Shown piece by piece: positions 22,598-30,915 of a stretch of 33,952 nucleotides of DNA (within the stretch, counting starts at the first letter, position 1; each line of letters opens with the position of its first letter). This DNA is from Candidatus Peribacteria bacterium (GTDB lineage: Bacteria > Patescibacteriota > Gracilibacteria > Peribacterales > Peribacteraceae): contig CALRAD010000001.1 in NCBI GenBank assembly GCA_943350395.1, positions 99,860-133,811 on the forward strand. Direction: 5' to 3'. Below the pieces are notes generated by a model. The model was not told the DNA's origin. It saw only the letters and a program-made list of their open reading frames with translations, and did not search any database. The position numbers were made by a program, and so were the translations under genes.

Positions 22598-23134
22598 TTA
22601 GTTCACACTAAACGCTGCATCTATCATCGCGGTCACCTGCAATTGAATGCGGGATTTTGCAGAAGCGACGCACTGACGAACGAGAGCATCCGAGTTCTCG
22701 GCTTTGCAAGCACGGTATACATGCTTTGCAGCACTGTGTAATACGCGCTTGAGAACAGTAAACAATCGTGTCTCCGTCTCAGCAACGGTCGTCTTCACCT
22801 GTTCTTTGTCATCACGGACGTTTTTCATAAAGTTCCCGTGTGTTTCGACCTCTGCTTTTACCTCGCCTTTTGCTTCCGCGCGTTCCTCGATGATGGCCTT
22901 GCAGCGAATCAGATGACTGCCGCTGAAGGACTTGCAACGACTGAAAGAACGAGAATCCGAATCGGCGGAAACAAAGACGGATCCATTGGATCCGACAGAA
23001 GAATCCTCATGACGGATCTTTGTCAGAGCATGAGCATCGGCATTGAGAGACAGCGCAAACGCGGGAGAGACACTCGAGAGTGCGAGTGCACCTGCAAGAG
23101 CCGCACCAACGACCTTGTGTGAGAATGTACGCAT
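22598..23134 (-). CDS. Small secreted protein, unknown
   Basis: A 178-aa protein with a classic signal peptide (MRTFSHKVVGAALAGALALS, cleavage after AFA). The mature part is helical and charged, with four Cys in two spaced pairs (SRCKSFSGSHLIRCK and ACKAENSDALVRQC), which could form disulfides outside the membrane. I recognise no family. It is the last gene of a minus-strand group after the ECF sigma factor and the DUF5667 protein, 81 bp downstream of the latter, and ends in a strong terminator. By context it may be a target or sensor of the sigma system; that is inference. Confidence 0.75.
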   Translation of the reverse strand: MRTFSHKVVGAALAGALALSSVSPAFALSLNADAHALTKIRHEDSSVGSNGSVFVSADSDSRSFSRCKSFSGSHLIRCKAIIEERAEAKGEVKAEVETHGNFMKNVRDDKEQVKTTVAETETRLFTVLKRVLHSAAKHVYRACKAENSDALVRQCVASAKSRIQLQVTAMIDAAFSVN

Positions 23135-23215
23135 AAAAAAGTTGGGAAAGAAATAGAAGAGCCGAAAAGCTCGGAGCAGGAGACGAGCGGCAGTGCTCGA
23201 TCTTACTGATCGCTT

Positions 23216-24394
23216 TTAGAGCCCCAAACCATCACGGACTGGTGGCAGAGGAAGGAGAAGACTGTCGGAGGATGACTGTTGGTCTTTGTATTTTTTTGAT
23301 GACTCACCGTTTCGACTTGCAGACGAGGAGAAGGACATCGAGAGAGATGATTCCGAGGAAGAAACCGATGACGAAGATATGTCGAAAGAATGCTCACTCG
23401 ATGATGACTCGCCGGATGCATCACTGTCATCACGGGATGACGACAGACTGCTCGATGCATCGGAAGAGGAACTCCTATTCTTTCGGCTCTTTGCAGAAGA
23501 AGACCGGATCATCATTCCTGATTCAAAAATCTCCGGAAGAATGTTCTTCTCAGGCTTGGAGGATGAACGAGTGGACTGCGATTGAGATGAAGAGCTCGAT
23601 GCATCATCCTCTTCACTTGATTCATTATCGGATGAAGATTCCGTATGTTCGCCGCGAATCGCACGCATCCACGATTGGATCTTCATCTCAGGCACACCTG
23701 CATTCACGAGTTCATCAAGCACTTCGCCCTCTTTCTCCGTCAGACCGTCCTCACGATCCGGAGCTGTGACCTGAAGCGTCTTCGCTGTTGCCATCACCGT
23801 CAGTGCATCCGAAGCCTCCGGAGAAGACTCGCCGCTGTTCATACGCATCATTGCAGGAACAGGTACTGTCTTTGCGTCACGCTGACGCTCTACCGTTGCT
23901 TTCGCGACGAGTGTTCGTGCCTCAGAAAGACGGCGCTCAAATCGTCGAGCGACCCACAGTGCTTTCTCCTGTGGCGTACGCTGGAAGAGTTCTATGACCG
24001 GTTCGTTGAGTGACACTTTAACCGAATACAGGACATCTCCGGGGAGTGCGCTCTCCGCTGCATACGTGAGCACTCCTCCGCTCATGAAGACGATGCAGAA
24101 CGATGCTGTGACCGTTGAAACGATGCGGGAGAAAGAAGAAAGCGAAAGAAGAGAAAGAAAACTCCCGGCAGTCCCCGACGTTTTCGCTGCATGCATTGCT
24201 TCGACTAGCTGCACGCGCGCGAACATTTTCTCATCAGCAGTCAGCGTGAATGCACTCTTTGCTGCTATCAGAGTCGCAAAGGCACGCGGAAACTGCATGC
24301 GAAACTGCAGAAGTTCACGTGCGTCATTCTTCTCCTGCTCCGTGAGCCGGAGAGAATTGGCAGAGGCCAGAAAATGTGAATGAGGCTCAGTCAT
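23216..24394 (-). CDS. DUF5667 membrane protein, probable anti-sigma partner
   Basis: A 392-aa protein with a soluble N-terminal part (1-88) predicted in the cytoplasm, one membrane helix (about 90-112), a DUF5667 domain outside (about 113-165, marked by SALPGDVLYSVKVSLNEP and the RRFERRLSEA helix), and a long Ser/Asp/Glu-rich low-complexity tail (about 250-380). DUF5667 proteins commonly lie beside ECF sigma factors. Here the start overlaps the sigma gene by 8 nt, so translational coupling and an anti-sigma role of the N-terminal part are likely. That part lacks the HxxxCxxC zinc motif of ZAS-type anti-sigma factors. The ligand sensed is unknown. Confidence 0.8.
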   Translation of the reverse strand: MTEPHSHFLASANSLRLTEQEKNDARELLQFRMQFPRAFATLIAAKSAFTLTADEKMFARVQLVEAMHAAKTSGTAGSFLSLLSLSSFSRIVSTVTASFCIVFMSGGVLTYAAESALPGDVLYSVKVSLNEPVIELFQRTPQEKALWVARRFERRLSEARTLVAKATVERQRDAKTVPVPAMMRMNSGESSPEASDALTVMATAKTLQVTAPDREDGLTEKEGEVLDELVNAGVPEMKIQSWMRAIRGEHTESSSDNESSEEDDASSSSSQSQSTRSSSKPEKNILPEIFESGMMIRSSSAKSRKNRSSSSDASSSLSSSRDDSDASGESSSSEHSFDISSSSVSSSESSLSMSFSSSASRNGESSKKYKDQQSSSDSLLLPLPPVRDGLGL

Positions 24395-24914
24395 GGGATG
24401 GATTGATAGCGTCTTCGAGTTGCTTTAAGCCTCTATGGATGCGAACGGAAATAACGTTCTGAGATTCTCCGAGAATGTCTGCGATATCGGAGGGAGGGAG
24501 ACCGTCCACGAACCGGAGCACGAGAACGCTCTTGTACGGTTCATCGAGCTTTCGCATGCATTCCATGGCGAGAGCGGCTTCGACCTGCCTTGCAGGTCCA
24601 GGTTCTTTATCAGGAAGATCGAAACCCGCTTCGTGAAGGGTTTCCAGAGAATCTTGCGTACGGAGTTTTCTGCGACGCGCAATGTCGATGATGAGGTTGT
24701 TGGCAACTTTGTACAGGAATGCTCGACAGTTCTCGACTTTCGTTCCGCGACCCACAGACTCCCACACGCGGATGAAGGTTTCCTGCATGAGTTCCTTTCC
24801 TGCCTCTCGATCCGAGAGGCGCAGTGCGCAGTGACGAAAGATCGCATCCGCGTACTTTTCGTATGCCTCCAAAAACCACTGTTCAGATGATGAGGAAGGA
24901 TCGGGTGCATTCAT
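24387..24914 (-). CDS. ECF-type RNA polymerase sigma factor
   Basis: A 175-aa sigma-70 family factor with only regions 2 and 4. Region 2 spans about 15-85, including DREAGKELMQETFIRVWE and FLYKVANNLIIDIARRRK. Region 4 spans about 115-170, with YKSVLVLRFVDGLPPSDIAD and the helix-turn-helix ILGESQNVISVRIHRGL. The ATG at 24914 is chosen because the longer frame adds 49 residues with no sigma-like character. Upstream on the minus strand lies TTTTGTAATACTT, a possible -10, leaving a leader of about 30 nt. It overlaps and leads the DUF5667 gene, its probable membrane-bound regulator. Confidence 0.9.
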   Translation of the reverse strand: MNAPDPSSSSEQWFLEAYEKYADAIFRHCALRLSDREAGKELMQETFIRVWESVGRGTKVENCRAFLYKVANNLIIDIARRRKLRTQDSLETLHEAGFDLPDKEPGPARQVEAALAMECMRKLDEPYKSVLVLRFVDGLPPSDIADILGESQNVISVRIHRGLKQLEDAINPSHD

Positions 24915-25047
24915 AGGCAGGTGACGAAGGATGAGATGAAGTATTACAAAATTTTCCCGAGTTTTACAGCAAGAGGATACAGCATGTGAAGAGCAATGCG
25001 TCTGCATACGATAAGAGAAAGGCAATTCAGTCGTCTTCAACGCCGAC

Positions 25048-25917
25048 ATGAGCACGAGCACGATGGACGATGCGTTTCGCTATGCGATTCGTGCCGTAGT
25101 CGGCAATGCCCTCCTTGGCGTGGATGCAGCCATGATTATGGACAGTCGTACCGTGGACCTAACCCTGACGTCGGGTGCAAAAGCGAACGTTCTCTATACG
25201 CTCAGCGTCAGCGATGTCATGACAACGGGCGGCGTTCGATTCAATGACAGTGAAACGTTCACATTCGGCGAGCCGACTGCGGAACTCAGCAGCATTACAC
25301 CCACCAGTGCGACCGTACTGCGTCTTACGTTCTCGACCGATTTGGATGAAGCCACCGCAGAGAGCGTGGCTCGATATCGTGTCATCGGCAACGGACGCGA
25401 TCTCGTCATCACCAGAGCCAATCTCGTGAATGCCCGTCTCGTCGATATCTCGCTCGGCGAAAGCATGGAAAGCCAGCGCATCTATACGGTGAATGCAACA
25501 GACATGAAAACCGAGGGCGGCGTTCTGTTTTCAGACAGTACTTCCCTCCTCTACGTCGGATCCGTCGAACTCCGCTTCAGTTCCACCATTATCGGAGCAA
25601 AAGAAGTGCCGTCGGTGTCGGTTGCGCTCAGTGGAACCGGAACGTTTACTCTGACAGCCGCAGGTCTCTCGTATGACTTGACGCTGCAAAACATGAGCGG
25701 TTCCATCATTACCGGAGCGCACTTCCACCGCGGAAGCACGGGCATCAATGGACCCGTACTCCAGGCCATCCCTCTTACGGGAACTCGCACGACAGGCATC
25801 TGGACCGGCCTCAGCGAACAAGATCGGAATGATCTGCAGAGCGGAGACATTTACGTGAACATTCACACGCAGACCTATCCGAACGGCGCGATCCGCGGAC
25901 AGGTGATCAAGCAATAA
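25048..25917 (+). pseudogene. 5'-truncated gene with Ig-like (SbsA/Big_5) and CHRD domains
   Basis: The frame codes for two Ig-like domains of the SbsA/Big_5 type (about 1-85 and 86-170; compare DEATAESVARYRV and MDDAFRYAI) and a C-terminal CHRD domain (about 175-289, GAKEVPSVSVALSGTGTFTL, then ITGAHFHRG and NPNGA-like PNGAIRGQV). Such proteins are secreted, yet there is no signal peptide. The first Ig strand continues in frame upstream of the ATG (NSVVFNAD, 25024-25047) until a stop at 25012, so the domain is cut off in mid-strand. The front of the gene seems to have been lost, next to the sigma-factor promoter. It could still be expressed from ATG 25048 or 25063, but would be cytoplasmic. 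A strong hairpin follows it. Confidence 0.65.
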
Positions 25918-25943
25918 TAATCGCAGGAACATGCAAATTGCAC

Positions 25944-25975
25944 TCCGGTCTCTCCTCATCAATGGAGAGGCCGGA
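25944..25975 (+). terminator. Long hairpin after the CHRD gene
   Basis: A 12-bp stem (25944-25955 with 25964-25975, TCCGGTCTCTCC against GGAGAGGCCGGA, one G-T pair) with an 8-nt loop. No T-run follows, so termination by this element alone is uncertain. Confidence 0.5.
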
Positions 25976-26009
25976 TTGATCGATCTGGCGACTTAGATGT
26001 CACGAATGA

Positions 26010-26015
26010 TACGAT
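26010..26015 (+). promoter_or_regulatory. -10 element, leaderless start of the GT-C-like gene
   Basis: TACGAT (26010-26015), then GACCGC, then ATG 26022: again 6 nt between -10 and start codon. No clear -35. Confidence 0.4.
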
Positions 26016-26021
26016 GACCGC

Positions 26022-27725
26022 ATGAAGAAGATCGCAAAACCGCTATTCCTCTGGCTTTTGATTGCCGCCGTTCTGACGGCACTTCTCAATCTTCCGAGCC
26101 TCAAACAAGCGCTTTTGAATCAGCGAACCGATACCGCGATGATTCTCTCAACGGTGAACGAAGACGAAACACGATACCTCTCGAGAGTACGTGAAGTACT
26201 TGAAGGAAGAGTGTTGATGGGAAACCCGATCCTCAAGGAACACGAAGACCGAACGGCCATCAACGGACTGATTGAATGGTTCACCGCCGGTTACGCAGTC
26301 ATTGCAAAAAGCGATCTTGCAACCACCGTCTTTCACACGGACGTGCTGTTCTCTTTTTTGAATATCTTTCTGATGCTTCTCTGGATCCAATGCATCTTCA
26401 GAAATCCACTCCTGACCCTCGCGACATTCGCAATCATCTGGATCGACCTCTTCAATTTCGGTGCTGCGCTTCTTCGGGAGTCGCACTCGAAAGACACAAT
26501 GCTCCTCGTGAATCTGTACCTGTGCTTCGTCTTTGTGCCAAAACACGACACCACGATGCTCCGCATTCTCCGGGGTCTCTTCATCGGCCTGATGCTCTAC
26601 TCGTATCCGTACCACTGGACGGTGTTTGTGCCTTTCGAAGTTCTCCTCCTGCTCACGGAATGGACAGAACACAAATCTTGGCAAAAGTCTTTGAAACATG
26701 CTGCATCGGTCTTCGTACCGTTTTTCCTGACTGTTCTTCCGTTCGCGCTCGTCAACATGCACTCGCACGCACTCGATCCGCTCGCATGGGAAGATACGGT
26801 GTTTCGCTTCGGCATGCTTCGCACGCATGCAATCGCTGCGCCTCTTCTGCAACTGCAGATCTGGACCGTCATCATCGCACTTCTTGCAGGAGTGTTCGTG
26901 GTGCGTCAGAAGAAAAATCGTTCATCAGCTCTGCTCATCCTGCTCCTCATCGCAAGTGCTACTGCCGTCGCATCGAACATCCTCACGGGACATGAATCTG
27001 AATTTCAAGGTCACTACGGTCGCTTCGTGTTGATGTTCGCGTATGCGGGCATGTGGATGCTTGCTTCGATGACATTGCCGAAAACACTCACGAGAGCATC
27101 GGTACTCCTCATCCTCGCGCTTACATGCGTGCTCCAGATCCGAGAAGTGCCGCGAACACTCACGGAAGCACGCACCAATATTGCTGCATTTGATGAAAGC
27201 GAAGAGAAAACAGCACTCGAATGGCTGAATATAAATGTCGAGAGCGGCAGTGTTATCCTCGCGCCAAATACGCTCGCGATGCTCATTCCGGCCTACACCT
27301 CTCACTCCGTGTTCATGAGCAACGCCGCACGGTTCTTCGTTGCGACGGACGAAGAGATGACGCAGCGGTACCTCGTCTTCCAGACATTCTTCCCGGAGGA
27401 AACAGACGATCCCAAAGGTGGCTCGCTCTCCGTCTTTGGTAACTACGCAGGCTCGTCGTACTCGCGAGCAAAGCGCACATATCAGCTGATGCATTTCACG
27501 CTCAGCGGATTTACCAAAACGATTCCCGATTTCATCAGGCATCAGGAACTGCGAACAAGAATCGACGAGCATCTGCAAAAACCCGATCTCAAAGAAATCA
27601 AAGATATCCTCAAGAAATTCGAACTCGACTACGTCGTGACAACCTCCCCTCTTCCTGCTGCACTGAAATATCTTTTCAGGTTTGAGGAGAAGCTCGGCAT
27701 GTTCACAGTCTGGAAAAAATATTGA
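26022..27725 (+). CDS. Polytopic GT-C-like glycosyltransferase or related membrane protein
   Basis: A 567-aa protein with about 10-11 membrane helices and a soluble C-terminal part of about 170 residues. After the first helix comes an extracytoplasmic loop with acidic residues (NEDETRYLSRVREVLEG, about 46-62), the position where GT-C transferases such as PMT and STT3 hold their catalytic Asp/Glu. No exact family motif is recognised, so this is a fold-level call. GT-C enzymes move sugars from lipid carriers to proteins or polysaccharides outside the membrane. The gene leads a group with a sugar C-methyltransferase and an oxidoreductase, which supports a glycan role. It starts 6 nt after a -10-like hexamer. 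Confidence 0.6.
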   Translation: MKKIAKPLFLWLLIAAVLTALLNLPSLKQALLNQRTDTAMILSTVNEDETRYLSRVREVLEGRVLMGNPILKEHEDRTAINGLIEWFTAGYAVIAKSDLATTVFHTDVLFSFLNIFLMLLWIQCIFRNPLLTLATFAIIWIDLFNFGAALLRESHSKDTMLLVNLYLCFVFVPKHDTTMLRILRGLFIGLMLYSYPYHWTVFVPFEVLLLLTEWTEHKSWQKSLKHAASVFVPFFLTVLPFALVNMHSHALDPLAWEDTVFRFGMLRTHAIAAPLLQLQIWTVIIALLAGVFVVRQKKNRSSALLILLLIASATAVASNILTGHESEFQGHYGRFVLMFAYAGMWMLASMTLPKTLTRASVLLILALTCVLQIREVPRTLTEARTNIAAFDESEEKTALEWLNINVESGSVILAPNTLAMLIPAYTSHSVFMSNAARFFVATDEEMTQRYLVFQTFFPEETDDPKGGSLSVFGNYAGSSYSRAKRTYQLMHFTLSGFTKTIPDFIRHQELRTRIDEHLQKPDLKEIKDILKKFELDYVVTTSPLPAALKYLFRFEEKLGMFTVWKKY

Positions 27726-27785
27726 GCAAAAAATGTATTCAATATTTCAAGATCAAAACAGCGTGCATTCGCCGAAACCTTTCTC

Positions 27786-27791
27786 TATGAT
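27786..27791 (+). promoter_or_regulatory. -10 element before the C-methyltransferase gene
   Basis: TATGAT (27786-27791) lies 7 nt before ATG 27799, matching the near-leaderless layout of other genes here and supporting that start. Confidence 0.35.
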
Positions 27792-27798
27792 CTCACCC

Positions 27799-29082
27799 AT
27801 GACGAATTTGACGTTCCCGAAACATCACTCCGTGCAGACCGGCACTCTTTCCCGCTGTCAGGTGTGCAATGCGGAAAAACTTCACATGATTTTAGATCTC
27901 GGGCACCAGCCTCTCTGTGACACACTCTTGACGAAAGAGATGCTGAATGAACCCGAGATGACCTACCCGCTTCGAATGATGTGGTGCCAAACGTGCACCT
28001 GCGTCCAACTTGATTACTGCGTCGACGGATCGGTGGTGTTTCATCCCGAGTATCCGTACCGAAGCGGCATCTCGAAGCCGCTTGCCGATTACCAGAAAAA
28101 TATCTGCCTCTCTCTCATCAAGCAGTACAAGATGACGAAGAAAGATTTGGCGGTGGATATCGGTTCCAACGACGGCACGCTCTTAAGCGGTTTCAAAGGA
28201 GAGGGCATTCGGATTCTCGGCGTCGAACCCACAAACATCGCGAAGATCGCAAATGCCGCTGGCATCGAGACCATCCAGTCCGTCTTCGACATCGCGACCT
28301 CCGAGAGAATCAAGAAGAAGTACGGCAAGGCAAAAGTGATCACGACGACCAACGTATTCGCCCACATGCAGACGATCGGCGAATTCATTATGGGAATTCA
28401 TAACCTGCTCGAGGATGACGGTGTGTTCATTTCGGAAACGCACTACCTACTCGACGTCATTCAGGGCGGTCAGTTCGACACGATCTACCACGAGCACCTT
28501 CGAACGTACTCACTCCGGTCTTTGGTCGCGCTTTTCGACCAATACGATTTTACGGTCACCGACGTTCAGAGAGGAGACAGATACGGCGGCAACATCCGCG
28601 TGCACGTCACGAAAGGAAGGGGGCGACCGGTGAGCCCGCGCGTCACAAAACTTCTCGCACTCGAGAAGAAAGCGGGACTCCATAAGCTTGCCACGTACAA
28701 AAAGTTCGCGGCGCGCGCAACGAGTGCACGCATCCAGTTCATGGACTTCCTCATGCGCGTCAAAAAGTCCGGCAAGACAATCGTCGGCAAAAGCAGCCCC
28801 GGTCGCGCCGCAACGCTCCTCAACTACTACGGTGTCGATAAAGATCTCATGCCCTACCTCGCGGAACTCCCGACATCCCTCAAGCTTGGGATGTATCTCC
28901 CCGGCAAACATATTCCCATCGTCAACGAGAAAGTTCTGCTCAAGGACAAGCCCGATTACATCGTCCTCCTCGCATGGCACTACGCCGAAGTCATCATGCC
29001 GCGCCTCAAGGCAATGGGACTCAAGTCCACCTTCGTCATCCCGCTTCCGAAACTCCAGATCGTGAAAAATTCGCAAGTCTAA
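27799..29082 (+). CDS. Sugar C-methyltransferase (NDP-hexose type)
   Basis: SAM-dependent enzyme that adds a methyl group to a carbon of a nucleotide-bound sugar, as in TylC3 or TcaB9. The three parts of the family are in order: an N-terminal zinc-binding domain (CQVC at 20-23, CQTC at 63-66), a Rossmann methyltransferase core (VDIGSNDGTLL, 119-129), a YHEH motif with the likely catalytic His/Glu, and a C-terminal domain with GKSSPGRAATLLNYYG. 427 aa from ATG 27799, the usual family length. ATG 27733 is an alternative start that adds 22 residues. Its stop overlaps the next start (TAATG). The product sugar is unknown. Confidence 0.85.
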   Translation: MTNLTFPKHHSVQTGTLSRCQVCNAEKLHMILDLGHQPLCDTLLTKEMLNEPEMTYPLRMMWCQTCTCVQLDYCVDGSVVFHPEYPYRSGISKPLADYQKNICLSLIKQYKMTKKDLAVDIGSNDGTLLSGFKGEGIRILGVEPTNIAKIANAAGIETIQSVFDIATSERIKKKYGKAKVITTTNVFAHMQTIGEFIMGIHNLLEDDGVFISETHYLLDVIQGGQFDTIYHEHLRTYSLRSLVALFDQYDFTVTDVQRGDRYGGNIRVHVTKGRGRPVSPRVTKLLALEKKAGLHKLATYKKFAARATSARIQFMDFLMRVKKSGKTIVGKSSPGRAATLLNYYGVDKDLMPYLAELPTSLKLGMYLPGKHIPIVNEKVLLKDKPDYIVLLAWHYAEVIMPRLKAMGLKSTFVIPLPKLQIVKNSQV

Positions 29083-30095
29083 TGCTCCGCATAGGCATCA
29101 TCGGATCCGGCTTCGGTTCGTACGGTTTGATGCCGGCTTTTCGCACAGTGAAGGGATGCACCGTCGTGGCGCTCTGCGGGAGTAAGAGAGAGCAGATGAT
29201 GCGCTACTTCAAGAGCATCGGTTTCACAAATCTCTATGCCGATTGGCGTGCGATGCTAGAGCGCGAGAAGCTGGATGCGATTGCGATCGCAGTCACTCCC
29301 GATGCTCAGTACGAAATCACCAAAGCGGCGATTGCAAAAGGACTGCATGTGTTTGCCGAGAAACCTCTTGCGGCAACTCTTGCACAAGCGAAAGAACTCG
29401 TGTCTCTCGCCGAAAAGAAGAAAATCGTCCACGGCATCGATTTCCTGTTTCCGGAGATTGCCGAATGGAGAGCGGTGAAAAACATGATCGATGACGGAAC
29501 ATTCGGCAAACTCCGACACCTGTCGGTGCACTGGGATTTCCTCAGCTACGACATTAAAAATAAACAGTCGTCATGGAAAACCTCAGCCAAGGAAGGAGGT
29601 GGCGCACTCGCGTTCTACTTCTCACACGGACTGCATTACCTCGAACATTTTGCAGGCAACATCAAGAACATGAAGTGTCTCTTCAGTCACAATGAAGAAA
29701 GCCCGAACGGTGCAGATGTCGGAGCGGATTTGCTCCTGTCCTTTGAAAACGGCATCACTGGAACCGCTCACGTCTGCTGCAACAGTCACGGGCTCACGAG
29801 ACATCAGCTGATTTTTTACTGCGAAAAATCCGTCATTGTTCTTGAAAACGGCGAAGGGATCGTCGACGGTTTTACGGTCGTCGTCCATACGACCGATGGC
29901 ATGCGAAAGATTTCTGTGAAGAAAGACAAAGACAGAAAAGGCGAAGGCGAGCGTGTGAAGATCGTACGAAAACTTGCTGAGCGTTTCGTCGAGGCATGCA
30001 GCACAAAGAAGCAGATGACACCGTCCTTCCGCGAAGGACTACGAGTGCAGGAATTAATCGAGACGTGCCACAGGAGTCCCCTTCCCGCTGAATAA
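29082..30095 (+). CDS. Gfo/Idh/MocA-family sugar oxidoreductase
   Basis: NAD(P)-dependent dehydrogenase of 337 aa. The N-terminal Rossmann motif is GIIGSGFGSYG (5-15), the signature AEKPLA lies at about 90-95, and the C-terminal alpha/beta domain begins near HGIDFLFPEIAEW. Members oxidise or reduce sugar ring positions, often on nucleotide sugars. The ATG overlaps the stop of the C-methyltransferase gene by one base, so the two probably act on the same sugar. The 3' end overlaps the convergent GT2 gene by 42 bp, an unusually long tail-to-tail overlap. Substrate not known. Confidence 0.88.
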   Translation: MLRIGIIGSGFGSYGLMPAFRTVKGCTVVALCGSKREQMMRYFKSIGFTNLYADWRAMLEREKLDAIAIAVTPDAQYEITKAAIAKGLHVFAEKPLAATLAQAKELVSLAEKKKIVHGIDFLFPEIAEWRAVKNMIDDGTFGKLRHLSVHWDFLSYDIKNKQSSWKTSAKEGGGALAFYFSHGLHYLEHFAGNIKNMKCLFSHNEESPNGADVGADLLLSFENGITGTAHVCCNSHGLTRHQLIFYCEKSVIVLENGEGIVDGFTVVVHTTDGMRKISVKKDKDRKGEGERVKIVRKLAERFVEACSTKKQMTPSFREGLRVQELIETCHRSPLPAE

Positions 30096-30812
30096 GGGAA
30101 CAGTGAATCCGAGCTTCGCGAGCACGTACAGAAAAAGCACGCCGATCATCTGGAAGGCGTACTGAATGGATTTCGGGATGCTAATGGACGTGTGCTCATT
30201 GAAGTAATAGCATCGATTCGGCACTTCACCGATCCGTAAGTTTGCATACCTCGCCTGCGCGATAATCTCGAAACCGAACAGGAAATCATTGGAACTTGTC
30301 TCGAGGTTCACCGTCTCAAGCAGTCGGCGCGTGTAGACACGGAAACCATTGTGGAATTCTGTAAGTTTTGCACGCATCACTACGCGTGCAATGAAACTAA
30401 GACCGATATTGGCAAAATACCTCGCAAAGGACATGTGATCGCGAAGCGGCTGCCGATAGTCCATAAACCTCGAACCCATCACGAGATCGTAGCCCTGCTT
30501 GGCTTTGTCGACGGCAGGACGCGATGCCGCGAGGTCGTACTGCCCGTCTCCATGAATCTCGACCATATAGTCTGCACCCATCTCCATCGCTTTCGTGCAG
30601 CCGTACTTGATGTTACCACCGTACCCAAGACGCGGGTGTGAGAAGCACGGAATACCGAGACGCTCCGCAATCACTTCGATGCCGTCTCCACTGTGATCGT
30701 CGGCGATGATGATCGCATCGAAGACGCCGGGCGGAATGCTTTTATAGAGTGCTTCCAAAAATGCCGCATGTTTGTACGTCAGGATCACCCCGATGATTTT
30801 CTGATCAGCCAC
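30054..30812 (-). CDS. GT2 family glycosyltransferase (dolichyl-phosphate-mannose-synthase-like)
   Basis: A 252-aa GT-A enzyme that probably transfers a sugar from a nucleotide sugar to a lipid phosphate carrier. Motifs: VILTYKHAAFLEALYKSI at the N-terminus, AIIIADDHSGDG, GYGGNIKYGCTKAME, the metal-binding EIHGDGQYD and the acceptor region GSRFMDYRQPLRD. A hydrophobic segment (FQMIGVLFLYVLAKLGFTV) near the C-terminus may tether it to the membrane. The start is a GTG at 30812, supported by a TAGCAT -10 exactly 6 nt upstream and a TTGCTC -35 with 17-bp spacing. Such a lipid-linked sugar would suit the GT-C-like protein encoded nearby. Confidence 0.85.
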   Translation of the reverse strand: MADQKIIGVILTYKHAAFLEALYKSIPPGVFDAIIIADDHSGDGIEVIAERLGIPCFSHPRLGYGGNIKYGCTKAMEMGADYMVEIHGDGQYDLAASRPAVDKAKQGYDLVMGSRFMDYRQPLRDHMSFARYFANIGLSFIARVVMRAKLTEFHNGFRVYTRRLLETVNLETSSNDFLFGFEIIAQARYANLRIGEVPNRCYYFNEHTSISIPKSIQYAFQMIGVLFLYVLAKLGFTVPLFSGKGTPVARLD

Positions 30813-30818
30813 AGGCTG

Positions 30819-30847
30819 ATGCTAATGGAAGCCAAGGAACTGAGCAA
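30819..30847 (-). promoter_or_regulatory. Promoter of the GT2 gene, leaderless GTG start
   Basis: On the minus strand TTGCTC (30847-30842) and TAGCAT (30824-30819) with a 17-bp spacer. CAGCCT then separates the -10 from the GTG start codon at 30812. Confidence 0.55.
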
Positions 30848-30865
30848 ACGGTTTTCATTCGGGTG

Positions 30866-30894
30866 TTGACAGCAAGGACGCGCACGGATATTCT
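30866..30894 (+). promoter_or_regulatory. Promoter of the trp operon
   Basis: TTGACA (30866-30871) and TATTCT (30889-30894) with a 17-bp spacer, the best match to sigma-70 consensus in the window. The predicted start near 30901 leaves about 15 nt before ATG 30916, with no Shine-Dalgarno sequence. Confidence 0.85.
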
Positions 30895-30911
30895 GGTGTA
30901 CCGTTACACCA
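30894..30911. promoter_or_regulatory. Palindromic operator at the trp start site
   Basis: TGGTGTA (30894-30900) and TACACCA (30905-30911) are perfect inverted copies around CCGT. The site overlaps the last base of the -10 and the predicted transcription start, where a repressor would block the polymerase. The start falls in the centre, so the RNA would carry only one arm: this points to a DNA operator, not an RNA hairpin. It does not match the known E. coli TrpR operator. Confidence 0.65.
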
Positions 30912-30915
30912 GTAC

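Noticed and set aside
23242-23769. Plus-strand ORFs opposite the Ser-rich part of the DUF5667 protein
   Set aside because: Low-complexity antisense of Ser codons; no coding character.
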